From the NCBI RefSeq assembly GCF_015475875.1, contig NZ_JADKYM010000001.1, positions 1-64,000 of the forward strand: a stretch of DNA of 64,000 nt, given 5' to 3'. The stretch's first letter is position 1. Every line of letters starts with the position of its first letter. The notes under the pieces are model-generated. The model made no database searches. It had not been told where the DNA came from and saw nothing but the letters and a program-made list of their open reading frames with translations. This DNA comes from Sphingopyxis solisilvae. GTDB taxonomy: Bacteria > Pseudomonadota > Alphaproteobacteria > Sphingomonadales > Sphingomonadaceae. The position numbers and the translations under genes are program-made. Of the stretch, positions 9,954 through 19,627 are shown piece after piece.

Positions 9954-10088
9954 GATCCTCCCTGTCGCGCAGCGATGGGGAGGTGGCAGCGCGAAGCGCT
10001 GACGGAGGGGCTTTCACACTACCGGCGGCGCCCCTCCACCACCGCTTCGCGGCGGTCCCCCTCCCCATGGCTTCGCCATAGGGAGGAC
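9954..10088. repeat. Intergenic inverted-repeat element, family A copy 3
   Basis: It opens GATCCTCCCTGTCGCGCAGC and closes with the near-inverse arm ending CTTCGCCATAGGGAGGA. It shares the internal GGCAGCGCGAAGCGCTGACG block with the copies at 57-194 and 3199-3334, and starts just after the dnaE stop codon. Confidence 0.85.
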
Positions 10089-10164
10089 CTCCAGTTTCGG
10101 ATGCCCCTTGCCACATGGACCGTCCTCGCCTTATCCCTTGCGGAAACAAGAGAGGAATGCCGAA

Positions 10165-11772
10165 ATGTCCGGAATGCAAAGCCAGCCGTTGCTGGTCACC
10201 AGCCTGATCGATCATGCCGCGCGCGAACATGCGGGACGCGAGATTGTGTCGCGCTGGGCCGACGGCAGTGTGACGCGATCGAACTGGGGCGAGGTCGGGC
10301 AGGATGCGCGGCGGTTTGGCGCGGCGATGGTCAAGCTGGGGATGAAGAAGGGCGACCGTATCGCGACGCTGGCGATGAACCACGGCCACCATCTGGTCAG
10401 CTGGTACGGTAGCGCCGGGATGGGCGGGGTGCTGCACACGGTGAACCCGCGGCTGTTCGACGAACAGCTGGTCTATATCATCAACCATGCCGAGGACCGC
10501 GTGCTGTTGTTCGACGCGATGTTCCTGCCGATCGTCGAACGGCTGCGCGATCAATTGCCGACCGTCGAGCATTTTGTGCTGTTCGACGCGCCCGCGCAGG
10601 GCGATTACAAATCGTACCGCGACCTGATTGATGCCGAGGACGGCAGCTTTCAGTGGGTCCACCTCGACGAGCGCGATCCGGTCGGGCTTTGCTACACCAG
10701 CGGCACGACCGGTAATCCCAAGGGCGTGCTGTACGAGCATCGCTCGAACGTCATCCACGCGATCACCGAGATTCAGCCCGACGCGTTTGATTTGTCGAGC
10801 CGCAGCGTGATCCTGCCGATCGTGCCGATGTTCCATGCGAACAGCTGGGGCATCCCCTTTGCGGCGGCGACGGTGGGGGCGAAGCTCGTGTTTTCGGCGA
10901 CCAACGACGCGCAAGTCCTCTGCGACCTGATGCACGCCGAGGGCGTTACGCATAGCGCCGGGGTGCCGACGGTATGGCTTGCGATGTTTGCGCATATGGA
11001 CGCGACGGGGATGGGTTATGGCGCGCTCCATCATGTCATCATCGGCGGGTCGGCGGCGCCGCGCGCGATGATCGAACGCTTTATGAAGGCAGGGGTCTAT
11101 GTCGGCCACGCCTGGGGGATGACCGAAACCAGCCCGATCGGGACGATGGGCAAGCGCCCGTGGAACTGGGACGCGTTGAGCTTCGACGAACAGGTCGACA
11201 TTATCTGCCGTCAGGGCTGTCCGCCATTCGGGGTCGAACTGCGGATCGTCGATGACGAGGGCGGCGAACTGCCGCGCGACGGACAGACCAGCGGGCGGCT
11301 GCAGATCCGCGGGCCGTGGATCATCCAGCGCTATTTCAAGGCCGATGCCGATGCAGCGGATACCGACGGCTGGTTCGACACCGGCGACGTGTCGGTGATC
11401 CACCCCGACGGGGTCATGCAGATCACCGACCGGGCGAAGGATGTGATCAAGTCGGGCGGCGAATGGATTTCGTCGATCGAGCTGGAAAATGCCGCGGTGG
11501 GTGCGCCGGGGGTCCAGGAAGCGGCGGCGGTTGGTGTCTATCACCCAAAGTGGGACGAGCGGCCGATCCTGCTGATCGTCAAGAAACCCGGCGCCGAGAC
11601 GAGCGAGGCGGCGATCATCGATTATCTGAAGGACAAGGTCGCGAAATGGTGGCTGCCCGACGAGGTCGTGTTCGTCGACGAGCTACCGCACACCGCGACG
11701 GGCAAGATTTTGAAGCGGCAGATCCGGGACGATTATAAGGATTATAAACTGCGGTCGTTGGCTGAGGCGTAA
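10165..11772 (+). CDS. Medium/long-chain fatty acid--CoA ligase (AMP-binding)
   Basis: Activates fatty acids to acyl-CoA through an acyl-adenylate, feeding beta-oxidation. It has 535 residues. The P-loop-like motif [11 protein letters not shown] lies about one third in. [10 protein letters not shown] is the A5-type motif, [17 protein letters not shown] the A7 region, [20 protein letters not shown] the A8 hinge, and [15 protein letters not shown] carries the catalytic C-terminal Lys. The ATG at 10165 has AGAGGA (10151-10156) eight bases upstream; the frame is open 19 codons earlier into the repeat. Overall length and motifs resemble the AlkK-like medium-chain group, but chain length is not readable from sequence. 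Confidence 0.9.
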   Translation: MSGMQSQPLLVTSLIDHAAREHAGREIVSRWADGSVTRSNWGEVGQDARRFGAAMVKLGMKKGDRIATLAMNHGHHLVSWYGSAGMGGVLHTVNPRLFDEQLVYIINHAEDRVLLFDAMFLPIVERLRDQLPTVEHFVLFDAPAQGDYKSYRDLIDAEDGSFQWVHLDERDPVGLCYTSGTTGNPKGVLYEHRSNVIHAITEIQPDAFDLSSRSVILPIVPMFHANSWGIPFAAATVGAKLVFSATNDAQVLCDLMHAEGVTHSAGVPTVWLAMFAHMDATGMGYGALHHVIIGGSAAPRAMIERFMKAGVYVGHAWGMTETSPIGTMGKRPWNWDALSFDEQVDIICRQGCPPFGVELRIVDDEGGELPRDGQTSGRLQIRGPWIIQRYFKADADAADTDGWFDTGDVSVIHPDGVMQITDRAKDVIKSGGEWISSIELENAAVGAPGVQEAAAVGVYHPKWDERPILLIVKKPGAETSEAAIIDYLKDKVAKWWLPDEVVFVDELPHTATGKILKRQIRDDYKDYKLRSLAEA

Positions 11773-11793
11773 AGGCGCCAACCGCAAAAGCTG

Positions 11794-11878
11794 CGTCATT
11801 GCGAGGAGCCGAAGACGACGCGGCAATCCAGAGGAGGTATAAACCGCTCTGGATTGCTTCGCTTCGCTCGCAATGACG
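11794..11878. repeat. Intergenic inverted repeat, family B copy 2
   Basis: CGTCATTGCGAGGAGCCGAA at the left, CTTCGCTCGCAATGACG at the right, with GCAATCCAGAG/CTCTGGATTGC inner arms. It lies between the convergent acyl-CoA ligase and radical SAM genes, where it could end both transcripts. Confidence 0.85.
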
Positions 11879-11886
11879 ATGTGCCT

Positions 11887-13005
11887 CTAGAACAGCTCCA
11901 TCTGCCCATCGCGCTCGGGCGGTCTGAACAGGTCGCTGCGCAGTGGCGGAAACCGCCTGTCCATGTCATGTTCGCGCGCCGCGCGTTTGACGCGGGTGCG
12001 GATCAGTTGCGCCCAGACGCCCTGACCCTTCATGCGGGTGAAGAACTCCGCGTCATTGTCGCGCCCGCCGCGGATGTCCTGCACCATGTGCATCACCTTG
12101 TCGGCGCGGTCGGGGTAGTGGGCGGCGAGCCACGCGCGGAACAAGGGCGCGACTTCATAGGGCAGGCGCATCAGGATGTAGGAGGCGCGGATGGCGCCCG
12201 CCTGCGCGGCGGCGGCCATGATCGCTTCGATCTCGTGATCGGTGATCGCGGGGATGATCGGCGAAATATTGACCTGCGTCGGAACCCCGGCGTCGATCAG
12301 CTGGCGGATCGCGGCGAGGCGGCGTTTGGGGTGTGGGGCTCGCGGTTCGAGGGTGCGCGCAAGCGCGGGGTCGAGCGTCGTGACCGAGATCGCGACGCCG
12401 ACCAGATTGTCGCGCGCCATGGCGGCGAGCAGGTCGATGTCGCGGAGCAGCCGGTCGGACTTGGTGGTGATGAGCAGCGGGTGGCGCGTTTCGGCGAGCA
12501 CTTCGATCACCGAGCGGGTGATGCCCCATTCGCGCTCGATCGGCTGGTAACCGTCAGTGTTGGTGCCGATCGCGAGCGGGGCGGGCGTGTAGCCGCGCTT
12601 GGCCAGTTCTGCGCGCAGCAGTTTGGCGGCGTCGGGTTTGGCGAACAGGCGGCTTTCGAAATCGAGCCCGGGCGACAGGTCGTGAAAAGCGTGGGTCGGG
12701 CGCGCGTAGCAATAGATGCAGCCATGCTCGCAGCCGCGATAGGGGTTGATCGAGCGGTCGAAGCCGATGTCGGGCGATGTGTTGCGCGCGATGATGGTTT
12801 TGGGCTGTTCGACGGTGACGGTGGTGCGCAAAGGCGGCGGGGCGCCGTCAACATCTTGCGCTGTGTCGAGCCAGTCGCCGTCGGCCTCGCGATCCAGCGA
12901 GCCGGTGCGCGTCGGGCGCGGGTTGGCGGGCGCGCCGCGGCCGGAAATCGGGGGGAGGGGTTTGGCGGTTTCCACTGGGCGAGGATATCGCGGCGATAGG
13001 AACAA
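11887..13005 (-). CDS. PA0069-family radical SAM protein
   Basis: A radical S-adenosylmethionine protein of unknown substrate, related to the SplB-like PA0069/Rv2578c group. The [4Fe-4S] signature CEHGCIYC (C-x3-C-x2-C) follows the family hallmark SINPYRG. NTDGYQPIER and the TKSDRLLRDIDLL segment are also typical. The extent given uses a TTG at 13005 (372 residues). A GTG ten codons in (at 12975) is as likely, because no clear ribosome-binding site is visible for either. It faces the acyl-CoA ligase gene across a family B palindrome. Confidence 0.88.
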   Translation of the reverse strand: MFLSPRYPRPVETAKPLPPISGRGAPANPRPTRTGSLDREADGDWLDTAQDVDGAPPPLRTTVTVEQPKTIIARNTSPDIGFDRSINPYRGCEHGCIYCYARPTHAFHDLSPGLDFESRLFAKPDAAKLLRAELAKRGYTPAPLAIGTNTDGYQPIEREWGITRSVIEVLAETRHPLLITTKSDRLLRDIDLLAAMARDNLVGVAISVTTLDPALARTLEPRAPHPKRRLAAIRQLIDAGVPTQVNISPIIPAITDHEIEAIMAAAAQAGAIRASYILMRLPYEVAPLFRAWLAAHYPDRADKVMHMVQDIRGGRDNDAEFFTRMKGQGVWAQLIRTRVKRAAREHDMDRRFPPLRSDLFRPPERDGQMELF

Positions 13006-13025
13006 AGAAAGAACATTATTGCATC

Positions 13026-13101
13026 GTCATCCCGGCGAAGGCCGGGATCTCGCCCTATCATCACCCATCACCGGTGAGATCCCGCCCTTCGCCGGGATGA
13101 C
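13026..13101. repeat. Intergenic inverted repeat, family C copy 1
   Basis: GTCATCCCGGCGAAGGCCGG at the left and CCCTTCGCCGGGATGAC at the right form a long hairpin. Other copies: 33479-33556, 35251-35326, 43891-43966 and a degenerate one at 59973-60037. Confidence 0.9.
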
Positions 13102-13111
13102 GGAGTGGGAG

Positions 13112-13636
13112 CTATTCCATCAACCGCGGCATCAGGTCGACGAAATTGCAGGGCTTGTGCCGACTATCGAGCTGGGTTGCCAAAATGCCTTCCCACGCAT
13201 CGGTCACCGCGCCCGTCGAACCCGGCAGCGCGAAGATGTAGGTGCCGCGCGCGACGACGGCGCAGGCGCGCGACTGGATCGTCGAGGTACCGATCGTCTG
13301 GTAGCTGAGCCAGCGGAACAGTTCGCCGAAACCGGGAATATCCTTGCCGTCCAGCCGGTGTAGCGCTTCGGGGGTCACGTCGCGGCCAGTGAGGCCGGTG
13401 CCACCAGTGGTGATCACGACGTCGACGTCGGGATCGTCGATCCAATTGTGGAGGCGCGAGACGATCAGCGACGTTTCGTCCTTGATGATCGCGCGCGCGG
13501 CGAGAATGTGGCCCGCGGCGGTCAGCAATTCCTCGAGCTTGTCGCCCGAGCGGTCTTCTGCTGCGCTGCGGCTGTCCGAAATCGTCAGCAGCGCGATCCG
13601 GACCGGTTTGAAGGTCAGACTTTCGTCAATCGGCAT
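13112..13636 (-). CDS. moaB: Molybdenum cofactor biosynthesis protein MoaB
   Basis: MoaB/MogA-fold protein that adenylylates molybdopterin for molybdenum insertion (family knowledge). The 174-residue protein carries TTGGTGLTGRDVTPEA and PGSTGAVTDAWEGI, the two substrate-binding signatures. Its start lies 11 bp inside the end of the lytic transglycosylase gene, so the two are probably co-transcribed, although no functional link is obvious. Confidence 0.93.
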   Translation of the reverse strand: MPIDESLTFKPVRIALLTISDSRSAAEDRSGDKLEELLTAAGHILAARAIIKDETSLIVSRLHNWIDDPDVDVVITTGGTGLTGRDVTPEALHRLDGKDIPGFGELFRWLSYQTIGTSTIQSRACAVVARGTYIFALPGSTGAVTDAWEGILATQLDSRHKPCNFVDLMPRLME

Positions 13637-15404
13637 TGGCGAGGCCGCCTGCCCAGGTCAGCCGGGTGCGGTCCTTGCCGTCGGGGAAGCGCGGCCATTT
13701 GCCCTGCGCCAGCGCGGCGCGGCTGACCGATGGCTTGCCCTGTTGCGCCTCGTACATCCAGTAATTGCGCAGCACGATGCCGACATAGCCGCGCGTTTCC
13801 CAATAGGGGATCGATTCCATGTAGAGCAAAGGATCGCCATTATCGCGGATTTCGGACTGCCAGCGGGCGATCGGGGCGGGACCGGCGTTGTACGCGGCGA
13901 TCACCTTGGGCAGCTGGCCACCGGTCGAGGCGTCGCGGGCCAGATATTGCAGATAGCTTTGCCCCATGTCCATGTTGACCGCGGGGATCGACAGGTCGCG
14001 TGTGTCGATCGTGTCGCCGCGCCAGCGCGCGACGTCGCGCGCGGTGCCGGGGCGCACCTGCATCAATCCCTTGGCGCCCGCCGGGCTGACCACGGCGCGC
14101 TGGAAGCGCGATTCCTGCAAGGTGTGAGCGAACACCAGCGCCGGATCGACCTTCCACCCGCCATTGGGTTCCCATTTGGGCTGCGGATAGCGTGCCTGTG
14201 CGGCAGGCTTGCGGCCCTGCGGGGTGTTGTGCGCGAGGTAGAGCTGCGTTTCGGGCAGGCTGAGCGCGCCTGCAATGGCGAGCAATTGTTCGTGTTGGCG
14301 CGGATCGCCGATCCGCGCCTGGTGGCGCAGCACGGCGTCGGCATATTTATCTTCGCCGATTTCGGCGAGCGCCATGGCGGCGCGGACATTGGGCAACTCG
14401 TCGAGCGCGCGCCACGCGCTGCGATCTGCACGGACCAGCTCGCGCTGGTTATTGACCGCAATGCCCAGCGTTTCGACCGCCAGCATGCCGTAAAAGGTTT
14501 CCTCGTTGGCGGCGGCGGAGCGCAGGCGCGCCTGTACCGAAGCCGGTTCGCCCGCCGCGACGGCGGCACGAGCGGCCCAATAATAGGCGGCCGCGCGCAG
14601 TTCGGCGTCGGGCGCCTCGCGCGAAACGCGGTCAAACGCTGCCAGCGCGGTGCGATAATCGCGGGTTCGCCATGCCGCGAGCGCCTGAACCCACGCGCCT
14701 TGCGTCGACCAGGCACCCCGTCCGGCAGCACATTCGCTCGCGAGACGGAGCGCATTGGCGTCGTCGTTTTCGATATAATAGGACCAGGCGACCTTTTGCC
14801 GCCATTCGTCGCGCGCTTCGGGCGTCAGGCGGTCGATGACGGCGTTAAGCAGCGCCTCGGCGCCCGCCGGGTCGTCGTTCTTGATCCGGTCGGGGATCGT
14901 GCGTGCGAGACCGGCAGCGACCGGATCGCTGTTGACGGTGTCGGCGTTCAGCCGTCGCGGCGCGCTTCCCGCCCAGGTCAGGCGAGCCTGCAAGGGGAGT
15001 GTCGGCAGATCGGTCGCACCGCGCCGCGCCGCCAGCCGGCCAAGCTGTTCGGCCTGCGGCAAATGCGGCGATCGCGCGAGGATCGGCATGATGTCGGTCA
15101 CTTCGGCGCGGGGACTGTTCGCTGCGGTGAGCAGTTCGGCCCGCAGGAAATCGTTGAGCGGGCCCCCTTTTGCGTCGGCGTCGGCGCTATCGAGCAATGC
15201 CTTGGCATCGGCCCAGCGCTGGCCGCGGATTGCGGTCAGCACCTGCGTATAGAGCTGTTTCTGTTTCGCCGACAAAATGTCGGGAACGGTTTGCGGCGCG
15301 GCGACAAGATCGCGGCTGCTGGCATCGACCGCCCAGACCGGTGTCGCTGTCGCGGTCGCGGCCAAAACGGCCGCCGAAACAAGGTTTCTGGTCATCATCG
15401 TCAT
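13626..15404 (-). CDS. Soluble lytic murein transglycosylase, Slt70-like
   Basis: Periplasmic enzyme that cleaves peptidoglycan glycan strands to 1,6-anhydro ends. It has 592 residues with a signal peptide ending near ATATPVWA-VDA, a long alpha-helical superhelix (about 40-420) and a C-terminal SLT domain. The catalytic Glu is in FAHTLQESRFQ, followed by SPAGAKGLMQVRPGTA and VIAAYNAGPAPIARW. All catalytic signatures are intact. The order here (UDG-like gene, transglycosylase, moaB), with gaps of 3 bp and an 11-bp overlap, indicates one operon. Confidence 0.94.
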   Translation of the reverse strand: MTMMTRNLVSAAVLAATATATPVWAVDASSRDLVAAPQTVPDILSAKQKQLYTQVLTAIRGQRWADAKALLDSADADAKGGPLNDFLRAELLTAANSPRAEVTDIMPILARSPHLPQAEQLGRLAARRGATDLPTLPLQARLTWAGSAPRRLNADTVNSDPVAAGLARTIPDRIKNDDPAGAEALLNAVIDRLTPEARDEWRQKVAWSYYIENDDANALRLASECAAGRGAWSTQGAWVQALAAWRTRDYRTALAAFDRVSREAPDAELRAAAYYWAARAAVAAGEPASVQARLRSAAANEETFYGMLAVETLGIAVNNQRELVRADRSAWRALDELPNVRAAMALAEIGEDKYADAVLRHQARIGDPRQHEQLLAIAGALSLPETQLYLAHNTPQGRKPAAQARYPQPKWEPNGGWKVDPALVFAHTLQESRFQRAVVSPAGAKGLMQVRPGTARDVARWRGDTIDTRDLSIPAVNMDMGQSYLQYLARDASTGGQLPKVIAAYNAGPAPIARWQSEIRDNGDPLLYMESIPYWETRGYVGIVLRNYWMYEAQQGKPSVSRAALAQGKWPRFPDGKDRTRLTWAGGLANAD

Positions 15405-15407
15405 CTG

Positions 15408-16196
15408 TCAACGTCCCCGGTTGAGCAGTTTCAGGCTGTCCCACACCGCCGCCTTTTGCGCGGGCCGGGCCAGGAGCATCGCGGGATGCGCCACAGCCAC
15501 CGCCTCCACCTTGCCGCCATCTTGGTTAATATCGAGTAACTTTCCGCGGGTTTCGGGCAGCCCGGCCGCCGCCGCCATCCGCACGATGTCGCTGCCGATC
15601 AGCAGCAGCCTTTCGGGCCGCGCCAGTTTGAGGTGATGCCATAGCAAGCGGTCGAGTTCGGCAGCATCGGCGCCGTCGCAACGCCCGCCCGCGGGGCGGG
15701 TGACCGCAAGACTCGCCATATAACAGGCGTCGCGGGTCATCCCGATCGCGCGCAGCATCGCGTCGAGCAACTGGCCTGCGGCGCCGGTGAACAATGTGCC
15801 GTCGCGCTGGTCGTCGATTTCGGGCCAGGCGGTAAGCAGCATCAGCGGCATGCCCGCCTGACCGACCGGCAACACGCGGCGCGCGTCCCACTGGCTGCCC
15901 GGCACGTCGTCGCCGGTTGCCAGCCAGCGCTGAAATTCGTCCCAATCGTCGGGAAAGACGACCGGGCCCTTGGGCGCCGCCACCTCTGGTGCCTCGTGCC
16001 GCTGGAGTGCGGCGGGGAGGGGGGCGGCTTCGGCTTCCGGCGCCAGCGTCGGTCTGAGCCGCACCGCCGTAGCGTCATTCGCCGGGGGCAGCACCAGCCA
16101 GCCCGCCGGTTCCTCACCGACGAGCGCGTCGACGCCCGCCAGCGACCACCAGTCGGTTATGCTTTCCGCCAGCGCCAATGATTGTGGCCCACCCAT
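15408..16196 (-). CDS. Divergent uracil-DNA glycosylase superfamily protein
   Basis: 262 residues. The C-terminal half keeps the superfamily pattern: DGTLFTGAAGQLLDAMLRAI (equivalent to the G-x-PF-x-G-x-AGQLL region), LLLIGSDIVR, and VAVAHPAMLLARPAQKAAVW (equivalent to the HP-x2-LL-R motif). The first catalytic motif (GEAPG in type 4 enzymes) is replaced by LLTAWPE. Only two cysteines are evident, so the four-Cys iron-sulfur site of type 4/5 enzymes is missing. It may be a variant glycosylase or an inactive relative. It heads the operon with the lytic transglycosylase and moaB, divergent from the ETF-QO gene. Confidence 0.7.
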   Translation of the reverse strand: MGGPQSLALAESITDWWSLAGVDALVGEEPAGWLVLPPANDATAVRLRPTLAPEAEAAPLPAALQRHEAPEVAAPKGPVVFPDDWDEFQRWLATGDDVPGSQWDARRVLPVGQAGMPLMLLTAWPEIDDQRDGTLFTGAAGQLLDAMLRAIGMTRDACYMASLAVTRPAGGRCDGADAAELDRLLWHHLKLARPERLLLIGSDIVRMAAAAGLPETRGKLLDINQDGGKVEAVAVAHPAMLLARPAQKAAVWDSLKLLNRGR

Positions 16197-16314
16197 GGGA
16201 AATGTTCAAACAGGCTGTTGACGGACACGTCAATTGGCGGGCATCGCAATTCGTGACAGAATGAGCGCAGGACACGATGAATGTCCGCGCTGGGACGGCA
16301 GAAAGGTATTTGCG

Positions 16315-17970
16315 GTGAGCGAACGGGAATCGATGCCCTATGACGTGGTCATCGTCGGCGCGGGTCCAGCGGGGCTTTCGGCGGCGATCCGCCTGAAACA
16401 ACTTGCGAATGAAGCGGGCAGCGAGCTGTCGGTCTGTATCCTGGAAAAAGGGTCCGAGGTCGGCGCGCACATCCTGTCGGGCGCGGTGATCGATCCCAAA
16501 TCGCTCGACCAACTGCTCCCCGAATGGCGCGACATGGGCTGTCCGATGGCCGAGGTGCCGGTCAACGACAACCAGCATTGGGTGCTGACCAAGACCAGGA
16601 AAATCGGGGTGCCGCACTTCATCACGCCCGGTTTCATGCACAACAAGGGGACTTATACGGGCAGCTTGGGCAATCTGTGCCGCTGGCTCGCCGAGCAGGC
16701 CGAAGGGCTGGGGGTTGAAATCTTCCCGGGCTTTCCGGCGGCGGAAATCCTCTATAACGATGACGGTTCGGTCAAAGGCGTCGCGACCGGCGACATGGGC
16801 GTCGCGCGCGATGGCAGCCACAAGGCGGATTATGCGCCGGGGCTGGAACTCCACGCCAAATATACCTTCTTTGGCGAAGGGGTGCGCGGGCATCTGACCA
16901 AGATTTTGAAACCGCAATTTGCGCTCGACGCCGATTGCGAGCCACAGGTTTACGGGCTGGGCGTCAAGGAATTGTGGGACATCGATCCCGAAAATCACGC
17001 GCCGGGCCGGGTGATCCACACGCAGGGCTGGCCGCTTGACGAGCATGCCAATGGCGGCGGCTTTCTGTACCACCAGGCAAACGGACAGGTTGCGCTGGGG
17101 TTCGTGACCTGGCTCAATTACCGCAATCCCCACATCTCGCCGTTCCAGGAGATGCAGAAGTGGAAAACGCATCCCGAGATTGCGAAGATTTTGAAGGGCG
17201 GCAAGCGCGTGTCCTATGGCGCGCGCGCGATCAGCGACGGCGGTTATCAGTCGGTGCCGAAACTGGCCTTTCCCGGCGGCGCGCTGATCGGAGACAGCGC
17301 CGGTTTCCTCAATGTCCCGCGCATCAAGGGTACCCACACCGCGATGAAATCGGGGATGATGGCGGCCGAGGCAGCGTTCGCGGCGGTGACCGCAGGACGC
17401 GGCGGCGACACGCTTGATGCCTATCAGGCGGCGTATGACGACAGCTGGGTCAAGAAGGAACTCAGCGTCGTGCGCAACGTGCTGCCGCTCGTCGAGAAAT
17501 GGGGCGATCTGGGCGGGACGATCCTGTCGGGGATCACGATGTGGCTGGAAACGCTCAAGATCAAAGTGCCGTTCACGATGAAACATCATCCGGACAATGA
17601 GAGCCTTTACCGCGCCGACATGATGCCGAAGCCCGATTATCCGAAGCCCGACGGCGTGCTGACCTTTGACCGCCTGTCGTCGGTGTTCATTTCGAACACC
17701 AACCATGAGGAAGACCAGCCGGTCCATTTGCAACTGAAAGACCCGTCGATCCCGGTCGCGTACAACCTGCCGCTCTATGACGAACCCGCGCAGCGCTATT
17801 GCCCGGCGGGGGTTTACGAGATTGTCGGCGAGGAAGAGGGCGATCCGAAGTTCGTGATCAACGCCCAGAATTGCGTCCATTGCAAGACGTGCGACATCAA
17901 GGATCCGACCCAGAATATCAACTGGGTCACCCCCGAAGGCGGCGGAGGCCCCAATTACCCGAACATGTAA
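16315..17970 (+). CDS. Electron transfer flavoprotein-ubiquinone oxidoreductase
   Basis: Passes electrons from ETF (fatty acid and amino acid oxidation) to ubiquinone at the membrane. It has 551 residues, the usual length. The FAD-binding Rossmann motif VIVGAGPAGLSAAIRL is near the N-terminus. The C-terminal [4Fe-4S] domain has RYCPAGVYE, NAQNCVHCKTCDIKDP and the terminal INWVTPEGGGGPNYPNM. The GTG at 16315 was chosen: GAAAGG at 16301-16306 is well spaced and the Rossmann fold follows directly. The frame stays open 27 codons further upstream without family character. Confidence 0.96.
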   Translation: MSERESMPYDVVIVGAGPAGLSAAIRLKQLANEAGSELSVCILEKGSEVGAHILSGAVIDPKSLDQLLPEWRDMGCPMAEVPVNDNQHWVLTKTRKIGVPHFITPGFMHNKGTYTGSLGNLCRWLAEQAEGLGVEIFPGFPAAEILYNDDGSVKGVATGDMGVARDGSHKADYAPGLELHAKYTFFGEGVRGHLTKILKPQFALDADCEPQVYGLGVKELWDIDPENHAPGRVIHTQGWPLDEHANGGGFLYHQANGQVALGFVTWLNYRNPHISPFQEMQKWKTHPEIAKILKGGKRVSYGARAISDGGYQSVPKLAFPGGALIGDSAGFLNVPRIKGTHTAMKSGMMAAEAAFAAVTAGRGGDTLDAYQAAYDDSWVKKELSVVRNVLPLVEKWGDLGGTILSGITMWLETLKIKVPFTMKHHPDNESLYRADMMPKPDYPKPDGVLTFDRLSSVFISNTNHEEDQPVHLQLKDPSIPVAYNLPLYDEPAQRYCPAGVYEIVGEEEGDPKFVINAQNCVHCKTCDIKDPTQNINWVTPEGGGGPNYPNM

Positions 17971-17983
17971 GATCGTCCGCCTG

Positions 17984-19627
17984 TTGCTGGCGGCCGGGAC
18001 ATTGGCCGCTGCCGTTCCGGCACAGGCGGCCGACCAGGGCGGCGGCGCCGCGATCAATGCGCTGGTACGGGCGCGGCTCGCCGAGGAACGGGGGGATGCC
18101 GCTGGGGCACTGGCGGCGCTGACCAGCGTTTCGAGCCTGGCGCCGGACCTGCCGGGGATACGCGGCCGCATCCTCGAACAGGCGATCGAAGCGGGCGATC
18201 TGGCCGCGGCGCGCATTGCGGCCTTGCAATCGTGGAACAGCGGCGAGCGCCGCTTCGACGCGCAGCTGGTCCTGCTGGTCGATGCGATGCGGCGGTCGGA
18301 CTGGAAAGGCGCGCGCGCGGCGATCGCGGGACGTGACGACAAGACCGGGACCGATGTCATCGGGCGGCTGGTGATGCCGACGGTCAATGCCTGGATCGAC
18401 GTCGGGGCACGGCAGGCGACGCCCGAACGGTATCTGCTGGCGGCGCAGGGCCGGACCCGGCCCGAACCCTCGCTGGCGTTGCAGGCGGCACTGATCCAAC
18501 TTGCGACGCGGCGGACGGACGAGGCGGCGGCACTGGCCGACGACATCGTGCTGAGCGACCGGACAAGCCAGCTTGTCGCCCTGCGGCTGGCGGCCACGCT
18601 GGACAAGGCGGGTCGGCGCGACGCCGCGGTCAGGCTGCGCGGGCGAACGCTGCTCGCCGCGGCGCAGCGCGAGGACCCGATGCTGCTGCTGCCCGACCAG
18701 CCGGTCGTGACAGCACGCGCCGGGGTGGCGCAATGGCTGGGTCTGCTCGCGGACGGGCTGGTCCGGGTGCCGAACAGCAACACCAAGCTGCCGCTGCTGT
18801 TCGCGCGCGCGGCGCATTGGCTGAACGATAAAGACTGGGCGGTGCAGGCGACACTGGTCGAGGTGCTCGATCGCAATGGCCAGCGCGACGCAGCGGTCGC
18901 CCTGTTGAGCGGCGGGCGTTCGGCGCTGCCGCCGGTGCTCGTCATGCGGCGCGCCGAATTGCTGGCCGATAGCGGCGATCTCGCCGGTGCGGCCAAGCTG
19001 GCAGAAACAGCGGCGGCGGGCGAAACCGCGCGTAGTCTGCTCGTCCGGCTCGCCGATATTGCACGGCGATCGGAAGATCGGAAGGCTGCGGCGGACGCGT
19101 ATGAGCGGCTGGAAGCGGCTTTGGGAGAGGAACAGGGCGACCAGCAGTTGCGGGGAACGCTGTTGATCGCGCGCGCCGAGCTGTTGCTGCAAGCCGATGA
19201 CTGGGACGCGGCGGCACCGCTGATCGAACAGGCCGTGGCGTTGCGCCCTGCCGACGCGATGATCCTCAACTTTGCCGGCTATTCGGCCCTGGAGCGGCGC
19301 AAGGACGTGCCGCAATCGCTGGCGCGGATCGAGGCGGCGTGGGCGAAGGAGCCGCAGAATGCCAGCATCACCGACTCGCTTGGCTGGGCCTATTTCCTGA
19401 CCGGGCGCACCGGCGAGGCGGTCGAGTTGCTGGAAAAGGCGCAGCGTGGCGAGCCGACCAACGCGGTGATCGTCGAACATCTGGGCGATGCCTATTGGCA
19501 GGCGGGACGCAGGTTCGAGGCGCGCTATAAATGGCGCGCCGCGGTGCTGCTCGCCGAGGCGGAGATGGCGACGCGGCTTGAGGCGAAATTGCGCGACGGG
19601 CTGACCCCGGCGACGGTGGCGCCATGA
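17984..19627 (+). CDS. Exported tetratricopeptide repeat protein
   Basis: About 547 residues, helical and Ala/Leu/Arg-rich, with TPR-like units, clearest near the C-terminus (NFAGYSALERRK..., DSLGWAYFLTGRTGEAVELL, EHLGDAYWQAGRRFEARYKW). The N-terminus LLLAAGTLAAAVPAQA-AD looks like a signal peptide. The start is a problem: no ATG or GTG is properly placed. TTG (17984) or CTG (17981) would remove the basic KIVR that precedes the hydrophobic stretch in the same frame. It follows the ETF-QO stop by 13 bp and overlaps ispE by four bases (ATGA). Family members are predicted periplasmic or outer-membrane scaffold proteins; a specific role is unknown. Confidence 0.8.
   Translation: MLAAGTLAAAVPAQAADQGGGAAINALVRARLAEERGDAAGALAALTSVSSLAPDLPGIRGRILEQAIEAGDLAAARIAALQSWNSGERRFDAQLVLLVDAMRRSDWKGARAAIAGRDDKTGTDVIGRLVMPTVNAWIDVGARQATPERYLLAAQGRTRPEPSLALQAALIQLATRRTDEAAALADDIVLSDRTSQLVALRLAATLDKAGRRDAAVRLRGRTLLAAAQREDPMLLLPDQPVVTARAGVAQWLGLLADGLVRVPNSNTKLPLLFARAAHWLNDKDWAVQATLVEVLDRNGQRDAAVALLSGGRSALPPVLVMRRAELLADSGDLAGAAKLAETAAAGETARSLLVRLADIARRSEDRKAAADAYERLEAALGEEQGDQQLRGTLLIARAELLLQADDWDAAAPLIEQAVALRPADAMILNFAGYSALERRKDVPQSLARIEAAWAKEPQNASITDSLGWAYFLTGRTGEAVELLEKAQRGEPTNAVIVEHLGDAYWQAGRRFEARYKWRAAVLLAEAEMATRLEAKLRDGLTPATVAP

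Noticed and set aside
6427-11544. Very long open frame on the minus strand (about 1700 codons)
   Set aside because: It is antisense to dnaE and the acyl-CoA ligase and arises from GC-rich codon bias; its translation is Arg/His-rich with no domain.
13344-15539. Long open frame on the plus strand (about 730 codons)
   Set aside because: Antisense to moaB and the lytic transglycosylase, which have intact motifs.
16114-19269. Long open frame on the minus strand (about 1050 codons)
   Set aside because: Antisense shadow of the ETF-QO and TPR genes, whose products are clearly recognised on the plus strand.
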